Made by a program: the position numbers and the translations under genes
Source: Nitrospirales bacterium
GTDB lineage: Bacteria > Nitrospirota > Nitrospiria > Nitrospirales > UBA8639
Assembly: GCA_031315865.1 (NCBI GenBank)
Contig: JALDRJ010000002.1
Span: 3,136,001-3,200,000 of the forward strand
Length of the DNA: 64,000 nt
Reading direction: 5' to 3'
Shown here: positions 26,833 through 34,785 of the stretch, in pieces
How positions within the stretch are numbered: position 1 is the first letter of the stretch
Layout of the letters: the number at the start of each line of letters is the position of its first letter
Notes under the pieces: generated by a model
What the model was told of the DNA's origin: nothing
The model's input: only the letters and a program-made list of their open reading frames with translations
Databases searched by the model: none

Positions 26833-29400
26833 TTGGCCAATTCCGTCAGAATCCAGACCGACCCTCGCATGGCGCTGCTGGGCTTTACCGACTTGCAGCT
26901 GACCGACCCCGAGCTCAAAGACGTGGTGCATTTGCACCGGCCGGGCATGCTGCCGGACGAGATGGAGGGATGGGTACTGAGGTTACAGGAACATACACAG
27001 GGGTGGATGGGCGGGGTGATCTTGGCATTAGCGCAAGCTGGGGAGATCGGGAAGCGCGCCCCCGACACATCGGATACGTCGGTCTTATTTGACTACTTTG
27101 CGACAGAAGTGCTGCAGCAGCAATCCGCGCAAGAACAAGAGTGGCTCTTGACGTTGAGTGCGCTGCCGTCGATGACGCGGGGAATGGCAGCAGCGCTGAC
27201 GGGGGCAGAGAAGGCGGGGGCGTTGCTGGAGCGGTTGGCTCGGCGGGGGTATTTTACCGAACGGCGCAAAGATGTGGAAGTGCAGTATCAGTTTCATCCA
27301 CGGTTTCGGGAGTTTTTACGCGCATACGCACAAGAGCATTGGGAGGCGGAGAAGATACATGACCTGCAAGAGCAGGCCGCGACGCTACTCAAAGCCGAGG
27401 GGCGTAGGGAAGAAGCCATGGCGTTGTATGTGGAGAACCAGCAGTGGACAGAGTTCTTGAATATTTTGTTGCCTGCTGCACCGCAATACATGAACCAAGG
27501 TAAGGTGCAGACGCTCGCTGCTTGGCTCATGCAAATTCCCAAAGACATAGTAGCGGCCGCTCCCTGGTGTCAATATTGGCAGGCCACGTGTGTGATGACG
27601 ACGAATCCTGATTCGAGTGTCCCCCTGTTTGAACGGGTGTTTCATCGGTTTGAAGCAGAAGGCGATCAGACTGGAATTCTCTTGGCTTGGTGTGGGATCG
27701 TGGACGCGATTCAACTGAGCTTTCGACAGTATTCGCGGTTGGATGCCTGGGTGAAAACTCTGGAAGACTTTCAAGATGCTCATAAAGAATATCCATCACA
27801 AGAAATAGAAATAAGAGTCAAAGCTACTCTCTTCAGTGCATTAGTGAGCCGCTTCGGGGTTCTTATCAAGGGTGACGATACCAGCCCTGAATTTTTGAAA
27901 CTAACAAAAGAAATCGAAGAATTCCTTCATCAAATTCCGGACATCACAATACGCACCCAATTAGCCTGGCATCTATGGAAGTTTTATACTTGGAAAGGTG
28001 ATTTAGTAGCAGCCCGATCTGTCTTAGCAAATTTGTCCCTTCCCATACGATGTTATCCACAAGCCACAGTTGCTCATCTCATTTTTCATGGCATGGCAGG
28101 TTTTCAGGGATGGCTGGACCATGATGTGCAGACATGCTTAGCACACTACCAAGAAGGCGTGAAATATTTTGATAAAGGGCAGTCCCCCGTTCTTGACGCT
28201 TGGGTATTAGAACAAGGCGTTTGTGGGTATGTGTTGAATCAAGAACTTTTAAAGGCAATGACTATCTGTGACCTCATGCTGAAAAAATTTCAGGACGATG
28301 GAGGTGTCGGGGAAATCCATGCTCGTATTCATACCGCTTGGTTAGCAAGCCTCTCCGGACATTCAGATCAGGCTATTTCTCAAAAAGAGCGCATTCTTGA
28401 TCTTGTTGTGAACTTTGAATTTCCATTTATGGAAGGACATTACAGAATCTGCCTCGTATTTTTTCTGATTCATCAAAAAGATTTCATTCAGGCTAATGAA
28501 GAATTCCAAATAGTGAAGTCTCAGACTCGATTGATGAAAGTGCAGGCGCTCGACTATCAGGTTGCTATTGCAGAAGCCAAACTTGCTTATGTGCAGGGGA
28601 AGGCACAACACGGACGTCAAGCAATTGCCGCAGCATTATCGATAAGCCGAACTACAGGATTCATGTTTTTGAAGGGAGTGATTCCAGACATGCTCGCATG
28701 GCTCTGCAATCAGGCTCTGGAAGCCGGGATCGAAGAAGCGCAGGCTAAGAAGATTATCGCGACGCTCAAATTGAGTCCGCCGTCAGAAGGCGTCTCATAC
28801 AAATGGCCCTTTGCCGTTCGGATGACGACATTAGGAAATTTTGTCTTGAGCACAGAACAGGCTGAAAAAGGGCCTATTAAGAAAATCCCCAAGCGACAAG
28901 TGCTTTTCCTGAAAGTCCTGCTGGCGTTAGGCGGCAAAGATGTTCCTCAGGAAAAGATGGCCAATATTCTGTGGCCGGATGCCGATGGCGATCGAGCCTA
29001 TCGCTCGTTCATCGTGACGCTCACGCGCGTGCGCAATATGCTGGGCCACAAAGATGCAATTTTGTTAGAGAGCGGACGAGTGAGCTTGAATCCGAATCGC
29101 TGTTGGATTGATATCCTGGCCTTTGAACAATTGGTGGCCCGCGCTGATACGACATGGCACGAGAAACAAGTTGATGAGAGTCTTCCGCTTTATGAACAAG
29201 CCCGCGTGATGTATCGAGGGCCTTTTCTCCCGCAAGAAGATGACGAGCTCTGGACGCAGTCAATGCGCGTTCGGCTCGACAAGCGTTATCAGCACGTCAT
29301 CGACCAGCTTCGAACTGGCTATGAACAAACAGGCGAGTGGAGCAAAGCCGTGGAAGTGCTAGAGCAGACTCAGTATGTTGATGCCCCACCTATTCTCTAG
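26833..29400 (+). pseudogene. STAND/BTAD regulator copy 2, 3' part (downstream of the transposon)
   Basis: From 26867 the frame continues the copy-2 coding sequence (MALLGFTDLQLTDPELKDVV) to 29400. The frame stays open into the inverted repeat, so 12 transposon-encoded residues (MANSVRIQTDPR) could be fused to an 843-residue remainder that lacks Walker A and Walker B but keeps TPR and DNA-binding domains. Up to about 27750 and from about 28727 it nearly equals copy 1; the TPR middle differs completely. The C-terminus holds the winged helix and BTAD (YRGPFLPQEDDELW). If expressed, the remnant could be a constitutive or dominant-negative regulator. It ends 354 bp before the secreted-protein island. 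Confidence 0.8.
26834..26866 (-). repeat. Right terminal inverted repeat of the Tn3-family element
   Basis: Reverse complement begins GAGGGTCGGTCTGGATTCTG and ends TTGGCCA; partner of 19469-19501. It is directly followed by GCAT, the presumed target duplication. Confidence 0.85.
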
Positions 29401-29754
29401 GAGCTCTTGCGATAGGTTTTCCACTCTGTAGTTCTTATGTCATAGCCCTGTGCCCCTGCCTGTGATGCCGGTGTGACCCCAAATTTACACTCCACTGGCG
29501 CATTTCGCCTCAACACCATTTTCAACAGCTTTTCTTCCTCATAGGCTTTGCCGCAAATTTCTGTGCGCTATCGATTTTCTTTATGTTTTCCACACCTTCT
29601 GTTGGGTTTTTTCTCTCTCAGTTAAAAGTAATAAAAAAAAACCGCTATTCCCTTATTTTTTCTGGCTTTTGTGACCTGTTTGTGACTTGGGAATTGGTAT
29701 AGAAATAACTAAAGAGTCGAAAGACTTCATCATTTTGATTAGAAAGGAGTCACG
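29401..29754 (+). other. Leader region of the secreted-protein island
   Basis: 354 bp with no gene. It is AT-rich and pyrimidine-rich, with an A8 run near 29634. The last 90 bp contain the SARP-type operator/promoter described separately, followed by a GAAAGGAG ribosome site for the gene at 29755. Confidence 0.5.
29668..29703 (+). promoter_or_regulatory. SARP/BTAD-type operator and promoter
   Basis: Direct repeats TTTGTGACCTG (29668-29678) and TTTGTGACTTG (29679-29689) have an 11-bp period. Taken as heptamers TGACCTG and TGACTTG they are 4 bp apart, and the second lies 8 bp upstream of TATAGA (29698-29703), a -10-like hexamer. This is the arrangement described for Streptomyces SARP activators. 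No good -35 hexamer is present, as expected of an activator-dependent promoter. Two BTAD regulators are encoded just upstream. Binding is inferred. Confidence 0.55.
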
Positions 29755-30570
29755 ATGAAGCACATGCACATTTTATTACTATTGCTCGTGTTGATCTTGA
29801 GTGGAACATCAGCAGGTTGGGCCTTGAATGAAGGCGAGCTTTGTACACTCAAGGGCATAGGAACGGTCCCGCCTGGAGATTTTTACTACGGGGACGTGGT
29901 GCAGTTTACGGATCACTCAATTGTTGGCACATGGATACACCGGCTGCCGACCGGCGAACGGATCGTGGGCGAGCCAGACTTTATGTTCTGCCGACCGAAT
30001 GGCTCACGGCTGATCGATCTTGCAGGGCCGGCGACATTCAATGGAGAGAATGGTTACTCCTTCATCTTGGCGGTTCACGATCGTGGATGGAATCAGGGCT
30101 TTGGCATCACGCATACACTGACCGCGAGTCGAACGCCTTCCCCATCGACTTCGGAGGACGGTGTCTTACCATTTGAACGCCCGTTAGTCCGTATTCCAGA
30201 GTCCATACAGATCGTGGACGGCACAATCTCCGATGGGTGGGCCCACCTGTCCTTTGATCGGTTATCGAGCCATGATCGGGTGACCTGCCGCTATCGAACA
30301 AACGGGACAATCTTCGAACTAAAAAAGTGTACAGGCGAGAAATTGGATTCTCCACCTGTGGAGGCCAATTGTATCGTTCAGGCCGTTGATTTGAGGTTGC
30401 ATCTTCAAGAGATCAAGCCCAACGTCCCGGCCACGATTCAAGTGGATCTTCAAGTCACCCCTAATTATGCAGTCGACACCTATCAGTTGCTGCTCTTTGA
30501 TCCAACTGGGGGACAAATCTATACAGTATATGATGACCAGGACACGGGAGACTTGAACGGGGAATTCTAG
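29755..30570 (+). CDS. Secreted protein of unknown function (271 aa)
   Basis: ATG 29755 follows AAAGGAG. The signal peptide covers about residues 1-24 (ILLLLLVLILSGTSAGWAL). The mature part is beta-rich with Cys pairs. The first half, GELCTLKGIGTVPPGDFYYG and FMFCRPNGSRLIDLAGPATF, looks like a small sandwich domain. The second half has VRIPESIQIVDGTISDGWAH and ends with an Asp-rich FDPTGGQIYTVYDDQDTGDL. I do not recognise a family. It is first in the island and has the best candidate promoter, so it may be the most directly regulated gene. Confidence 0.75.
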   Translation: MKHMHILLLLLVLILSGTSAGWALNEGELCTLKGIGTVPPGDFYYGDVVQFTDHSIVGTWIHRLPTGERIVGEPDFMFCRPNGSRLIDLAGPATFNGENGYSFILAVHDRGWNQGFGITHTLTASRTPSPSTSEDGVLPFERPLVRIPESIQIVDGTISDGWAHLSFDRLSSHDRVTCRYRTNGTIFELKKCTGEKLDSPPVEANCIVQAVDLRLHLQEIKPNVPATIQVDLQVTPNYAVDTYQLLLFDPTGGQIYTVYDDQDTGDLNGEF

Positions 30571-30665
30571 CAGAGGCAGATAAAGCATGTTGAGACAGGC
30601 ATTTAATAATCACAACATTCGCCCATACACACAAGAAGAGGACATAACAGGGGTGGATCTGTTTT

Positions 30666-30794
30666 ATGTACATAAACATTTTCAGCGGATACATCCTGGG
30701 GCTGTTTATAGTATCGCCATGTTTTGCTGATTCGAGGCTTTTACTTGTCAGCTCAACAAGGGATAGTGCAGACAACATGATGGATGCAGCATGA
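30666..30794 (+). CDS. Possible secreted micro-protein (42 aa)
   Basis: A short frame from ATG 30666 encodes a signal-peptide-like N-terminus (YILGLFIVSPCFA, cleavage expected before DS) and a 21-residue tail (SRLLLVSSTRDSADNMMDAA). The stop at 30792-30794 is immediately followed by the GAGGAGGG ribosome site of the next gene. No strong ribosome site of its own is seen (GGGGTGG 10 bp upstream is marginal). It could be a leader peptide or a remnant of a truncated exoprotein. Confidence 0.3.
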   Translation: MYINIFSGYILGLFIVSPCFADSRLLLVSSTRDSADNMMDAA

Positions 30795-30806
30795 GGAGGG
30801 AATGAT

Positions 30807-31574
30807 ATGTATCAGCGCATAAACCGCGTTACGTATTGGCTCTTAGTTTTCATTGTATGTGGACTGAGTGGTGCATCATTTTCGTTAACGCATGCCCAAC
30901 AGCGGGATGTCGAAATTCGACTGCATTCGCTGCAGATTCATGATGACTGTGACAATATTTCTGAAGGGGATTGGTTTGTGGATTTACGGACCGCTCAAAG
31001 CGGAGCGTTGCAGGATGAGGTGGTGGCGGTATTCCCTAATCTCGTGGATGCCGCTGATGTCGATACAGGGGAGACCGTATCAATTAATCGATCGGTGACC
31101 CTACCCCGCGTTCCTGTCTCGAATGACATCGAAGTTGTTGTGAATGCCGTGGACTGTGACGCGGGTCCTGCTTCCCTTTCTGGGTATTTTCTCATCCCGT
31201 TCTTTCCGTTCATCCCAGAAGGGTTTGCCAATTTTGAAAGCGACGCGATTGTGGCACGACAAACGTCGTTTGATTGTGATGGGGAGGAAGAGGTTCTGGA
31301 AATCTCAAGCGATCATGATGCGGTAGGGTCCGTAGTCTTGCGTCTAACTCCTTCGCAATGGACCACAAACAGGATATTGACAGCACGTCCGTTAAGTTCC
31401 ACGCAATGTTTTGATGGTCGATTAGACCTCCCCGGCATCGGAATTATCTCTGAACCAGGCGGTTCTAAAGCGTATACGGCCAGTATCGAAATCATTCCAG
31501 GGGAGTTAATCGTTGATGGTAGCCTCATCGGTCCAGTGCTTGACTTACTTGCCACTGGTCTCGGATGTTGCTGA
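30807..31574 (+). CDS. Secreted protein of unknown function (255 aa)
   Basis: ATG 30807 is preceded by GAGGAGGG. The signal peptide runs to about residue 30 (GASFSLTHAQ). The mature protein is acidic and beta-rich, with paired Cys residues (HDDCDN, AVDCDAG, SFDCDGEEE) and a C-terminal GCC. It contains repeated strand patterns such as VEIRLHSLQIHDDCDNISEG and GYFLIPFFPFIPEGF. The opening V-x-I-x-L-x-S-L-x-I-x-x-D-C-D motif resembles small calcium- or cell-surface-binding beta-sandwiches, but no family is recognised. It lies in the secreted island, same strand as its neighbours. Confidence 0.72.
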   Translation: MYQRINRVTYWLLVFIVCGLSGASFSLTHAQQRDVEIRLHSLQIHDDCDNISEGDWFVDLRTAQSGALQDEVVAVFPNLVDAADVDTGETVSINRSVTLPRVPVSNDIEVVVNAVDCDAGPASLSGYFLIPFFPFIPEGFANFESDAIVARQTSFDCDGEEEVLEISSDHDAVGSVVLRLTPSQWTTNRILTARPLSSTQCFDGRLDLPGIGIISEPGGSKAYTASIEIIPGELIVDGSLIGPVLDLLATGLGCC

Positions 31575-31648
31575 CCTAGATGGCAATGGCCAATCGATCA
31601 TTGGTTGTACTGGGCCATCATCAATACTAACTCGTAACCAGGAGGTTT

Positions 31649-31999
31649 ATGATGAAAACCTTAATGATAGTGATGATGCTGGCGAGTCTGTGTATTCTAC
31701 CGAATTTGGCATCTGCCGATGGTGAAGCTGAGGTGCGTGAAATTCAGCTCCTTGAGAATGCGAATCCTGCGTCTCTGAGGGTCAAGGTGCGATGGACAGG
31801 AAAAGCTGGGAATGCCGCGGAGGCTGGAAGGGAATTATGGATCGAAGTGAGGAAAGCGCAACATGGTGATCAAGGGCTGGCCAGAATGCAGTCGTTGCTC
31901 ACATCTGCCTTACTCAGTGGAAAAACTATCTATGTAGATCAACAAAATGGTCGTCCTCAAATCGCTAATGGGTTCAAGCTCTTTGCCCAGCGGCAATAA
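31649..31999 (+). CDS. Small secreted protein, paralogue of the one at 34786
   Basis: A 116-residue product starting at ATG 31649 behind CAGGAGG, with a signal peptide ending NLASA. The mature part of about 93 residues contains RMQSLLTSALLSGKTIYVDQ, which aligns with RIQSLALAALLAGKTLWVDF in the protein at 34786. The order is strand, long helix with (A)LL-x-GKT, then strand. Similar (L)ALAA-x-x-GKx-V motifs occur in many small exported proteins of marine bacteria and in OB-fold toxin B-subunit-like proteins, so a binding role is possible. That is a weak analogy. Confidence 0.72.
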   Translation: MMKTLMIVMMLASLCILPNLASADGEAEVREIQLLENANPASLRVKVRWTGKAGNAAEAGRELWIEVRKAQHGDQGLARMQSLLTSALLSGKTIYVDQQNGRPQIANGFKLFAQRQ

Positions 32000-32300
32000 G
32001 GATTAGGTGCGAAATCCGAAGAATGATTTCGTGTTTTCAGTCAAAAATTCGAGACGGGCAGGGTTGTGGTCGAACGCTATTCAGTTATGCCAAGCGCGTT
32101 GATCACAGGGAGAAAAGTCAAAGATCAAAGAACCGTATTATTTTGGCGCTCTCGGGTTCAGTATAGGTGAGCGAGGGGATTTATCATGTTTCCCTCCTTT
32201 GTAAGCAACGGTTGCATCCTGCGGGATGCTGCAAGCAATAGTTAGGGGGTAGAGACGTCAAGTTTTCATTGATCATCTTATTTATCAGGAGGGTGCACCC
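32000..32300 (+). other. Intergenic region with a short hairpin
   Basis: 301 bp without a supported gene. A small hairpin, GCATCC-TGCG-GGATGC at 32214-32229 (extendable by TTGCA pairing with one bulge), lies about 70 bp ahead of the next start. It could be a weak terminator or a leader structure. A BTAD-type repeat is not obvious here. Confidence 0.3.
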
Positions 32301-32732
32301 ATGGATAGAAAACACTTCATTGTTTTTTTCTTTGTTTTGATTTTTCTCGGATTCGTGGGAGTCGTGTATGGGGTTGATCAACTTAAAATGACGAATACCG
32401 GTAGTAAGAATGGTTCCTACAAGGAACTCCGCTCACAAGCTCAGAAAGCGCGTAAAGCCTATCCGGAGCTGTTCCAATACTTAGAAGAGCGTGAACTCGC
32501 TATCCAGAATTCGCTCTTGGCCTTAAACAGCAAGAAGCCGAATCCTAATGCCTGGCCTATAGGGAAGATTCCAGTGCTTCCCTGGATTGAACTCATGGCT
32601 CCTCAGTCAGAAGGTCAATGTCAACAGATCCTTCAACGTACAGACCTCTCAACGGACTTTAAGGAACGACTGTATCAGATTTGCAAAAGGGGAATTTACC
32701 GTACCAACCCTTCCTTCACCTGGAGTCGGTAG
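32301..32732 (+). CDS. Secreted alpha-helical protein of unknown function (143 aa)
   Basis: ATG 32301 has AGGAGG 9 bp upstream. The signal peptide is FIVFFFVLIFLGFVGVVYGV. The mature protein is helical and basic: KELRSQAQKARKAYPELFQY and LEERELAIQNSLLALN. It then has a Pro/Trp-rich link (AWPIGKIPVLPWIEL) and a C-terminal pair of Cys residues (EGQCQQIL, YQICKRG). I do not recognise a family. A lipobox is absent, so it is expected in the periplasm or outside. Confidence 0.68.
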   Translation: MDRKHFIVFFFVLIFLGFVGVVYGVDQLKMTNTGSKNGSYKELRSQAQKARKAYPELFQYLEERELAIQNSLLALNSKKPNPNAWPIGKIPVLPWIELMAPQSEGQCQQILQRTDLSTDFKERLYQICKRGIYRTNPSFTWSR

Positions 32733-32790
32733 TGGGTAAATCGACAGGTTGTTGCTCAACGCTTTATACGTGAAAGAAAGGCTGATCTTT

Positions 32791-33351
32791 ATGAGTCGAG
32801 TTACAAGATTTATCGTTCTTCCACTGTTGAGTGTGTGTTTGATGATCGTGTTTCCGCTCGGATCTCGAGCGCATGATCGAAACACGATTGAAGGTGTGGT
32901 CGTTGATCAAGCCAATCAGCCTGTCGCCAATATTTGGGTGAGGCTGTACCGCGGAGAGAAGGAAATTGGTAACGATACAACCAGGGCAGATGGGAGTTAT
33001 TCGATTGAATTCGATCGGGGAGATAGTCTTTCCGCTGTGCGGTTTGATGACGTTCGGACTGATGCGCTTGACCGCTATCATCCAAGTCTGACCTCGAACT
33101 TATCGGGAAAAACAGACCAAAAGGTGAACAAGGTGATGCCAGGCAAAGTAGGCAGGGCATTAGGTCCTTGGCAAGATTTAGAACTCGTCTCGACCTATGA
33201 ACGCTTACACGTCCTGGATCAGACGGAGTCTCTTGAGGGTATGCGTGCTGAGCTCCCCAAACGGTATGCCGTCAATCTTGGCATGTGGAAGCCGACCGGT
33301 CTGGCGATGAAACGACTGGCCCAGGTTCGGGGGCTATATACAAACCATTGA
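32791..33351 (+). CDS. Secreted protein with a carboxypeptidase-regulatory-like (Ig-fold) domain
   Basis: From ATG 32791 (186 residues; the frame is open further upstream without a signal peptide) the protein has a signal peptide ending GSRAHD. It then has a CarboxypepD_reg-like beta-sandwich, TIEGVVVDQANQPVANIWVR ... DGSYSIEFDRG. This domain is common in secreted or cell-surface proteins as a binding or stabilising module. The C-terminal half (GKVGRALGPWQDLELVSTYE) is helical and unrecognised. It is part of the same-strand exoprotein run. Confidence 0.75.
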   Translation: MSRVTRFIVLPLLSVCLMIVFPLGSRAHDRNTIEGVVVDQANQPVANIWVRLYRGEKEIGNDTTRADGSYSIEFDRGDSLSAVRFDDVRTDALDRYHPSLTSNLSGKTDQKVNKVMPGKVGRALGPWQDLELVSTYERLHVLDQTESLEGMRAELPKRYAVNLGMWKPTGLAMKRLAQVRGLYTNH

Positions 33352-33382
33352 TGGTTTTCAAGTATGTGGGGGAGGATCCGTG

Positions 33383-33514
33383 ATGACTAGAGCAACCATA
33401 AGTGAGACAGAACAAATAAGAATACTTGAAGATTGGTCGCTAGTGTTGAGGAGAGACCGTAGTGAATCTGAGGCCTCCGTATCGGAAATGCCATTGTTGC
33501 TTAATCTTTCTTAA
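33383..33514 (+). CDS. Possible small protein (43 aa) with a strong ribosome site
   Basis: ATG 33383 follows GGGGGAGG by about 8 bp and the frame runs to TAA 33512-33514. The peptide is charged and Ser/Glu-rich (TISETEQIRILEDWS, RRDRSESEASVS) with a short hydrophobic end, MPLLLNLS. It has no signal peptide, unlike its neighbours. Support is the ribosome site only. Confidence 0.3.
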   Translation: MTRATISETEQIRILEDWSLVLRRDRSESEASVSEMPLLLNLS

Positions 33515-33659
33515 TTAAATATGAGGAAGCTTTACATGTGTAGCAACTCGATAACTAGCAATCGAGGTGCTAGAACTCGTTAACGGAAGAAAGCTATCTA
33601 ATGCGCTGCTCACATTCATCAAACGGCATCAGGCGATTGCATTGCTAAGGAGTGATGTT

Positions 33660-34520
33660 ATGTGCAAAGTCAAAAGATTATTGGTTTTCATTGGACTGTT
33701 GGCCGTCCTATCGAGTTCAGGATTTGCTCAAGCAGAATGCTTAGGACTCGGACTGCCGGCCCCACAACGAACCAATGTTTGTGAAACGTTGCTTGAGGAA
33801 CTTGTTGTTCACAAGACAGAAGTGTTTTGTGATCTTAGTTTGATAGAGCGCTTTGCCTTACCAGATTGTAATCTACCAGTTGTTTGTCAAGCTGATCCAA
33901 CTTGCAAAGCTGTTCGAGAGATTAAACTTGTTGGATCCCATATATTAAATGCTGGAGAACTCTATTGCGATTTTAGAGATGTACAGCCAGAGAAATTGAT
34001 AGAAAATATTGCGCAAGATCGTTTCACAGATTTAGTGAAGCTTACCACTGGTGGTACATCGAGTATTCTCTTTACAGTGAGCGCGGCCCATATCGATACG
34101 CTTGAGTGTGGTGCCAAAGCCCTGACTCCTGAATTAAAGGATGTTATTCAACACCTTGTTGATGGAACGTCGTTGTCGAGGGACAGGCATTTTTACTCTA
34201 TTGATCTCGATCGTGTGAAGATCATTCAACGCTCTGTCCTTCTTGGAGATCTTTACCTACGAGAAGGGTTCGATGGCATTACCCTTGATTCGTTGGTCAT
34301 CGTTCAAGATGCCCATCATCAAATCTTAACGGGTTGGACTCATACATGGGATGACGTCCGCTTTGGGCATCTTAGTGCAAAAGAGGAAGAATCACTCATA
34401 CTTATGATTCATAAGCTTGTTCACTACAGACAAATGGGCCGCGAACAATTCGTCAATCGTTATTTGGCTGAAGCAATCCAAAAGGGTTATGCAAATATTA
34501 GTACTGAAGAGGAAGCCTAG
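33660..34520 (+). CDS. Secreted DUF4157-like protein with HKLVH in place of HExxH
   Basis: ATG 33660 is behind AAGGAG. The 286-residue protein has a signal peptide (VFIGLLAVLSSSGFAQA) and a Cys-rich N-terminal third (CLGLG, CETLLEEL, FCDLSL, DCNLPVVCQADPTCK). The C-terminal 90 residues look like the DUF4157 zinc-protease-like domain: a strand pair DGITLDSLVIVQDAHH, then IHKLVHYRQMGREQFVNRYL and an AEAIQKGY ... EEEA end. Relatives read HELVHxRQ. Here the catalytic Glu codon is AAG, one base from GAG, so the domain is probably not proteolytic but may keep the fold and both His ligands. Confidence 0.72.
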   Translation: MCKVKRLLVFIGLLAVLSSSGFAQAECLGLGLPAPQRTNVCETLLEELVVHKTEVFCDLSLIERFALPDCNLPVVCQADPTCKAVREIKLVGSHILNAGELYCDFRDVQPEKLIENIAQDRFTDLVKLTTGGTSSILFTVSAAHIDTLECGAKALTPELKDVIQHLVDGTSLSRDRHFYSIDLDRVKIIQRSVLLGDLYLREGFDGITLDSLVIVQDAHHQILTGWTHTWDDVRFGHLSAKEEESLILMIHKLVHYRQMGREQFVNRYLAEAIQKGYANISTEEEA

Positions 34521-34785
34521 AATTTTGGGGAATTGGCACATAGTGAGTACGATCGTCAAAGGGGATTATTCGTTAGCAGCTTCATGCCAGTGTTGGGTCC
34601 TTGATGTGTCAGGTTCGATCGCGTCCCCAATTTTGCTGCCAGATGATGTATCTACTTCACGCAAAAGAATAAGAACGTTCGTAGAGGGTTTATGTTGTAG
34701 ATTCGTTAGTTTTATCTGGTTTGGCAAGGGTAATAGAGATTCTGTTCCAACAATTTCTTATCTCATTAAAACAAAGGAGCGCTTT

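Larger units (their letters stand above)
19469..26866. mobile_element. Tn3-family transposon (7.4 kb) inserted in regulator copy 2
   Basis: The ends carry inverted repeats of 33 bp (19469-19501 and 26834-26866, both beginning GAGGGTCGG). The flanks are GCAT on both sides (19465-19468 and 26867-26870). If the outermost G is counted, the repeat is GCATG with one base lost; Tn3 elements normally duplicate 5 bp. The uninterrupted target is seen in copy 1 near 15655. Contents: a DUF1566 gene, a methyltransferase gene, a decayed IS256-family element, TnpA with an amber codon, and a tyrosine recombinase next to the right end. Recombinase plus Tn3 transposase suggests a cointegrate-resolving unit of the tyrosine type. 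Confidence 0.85.

Noticed and set aside
15090-29400. Assembly artefact explaining the two regulator copies
   Set aside because: The copies have different starts, different TPR middles, different ends and different neighbours, so they cannot be one gene assembled twice, although the identical parts could have been collapsed or mis-corrected.
34417-34785. In-frame N-terminal extension of the small secreted protein at 34786
   Set aside because: It overlaps the previous gene, has no ribosome site, and would bury the signal peptide inside the protein.
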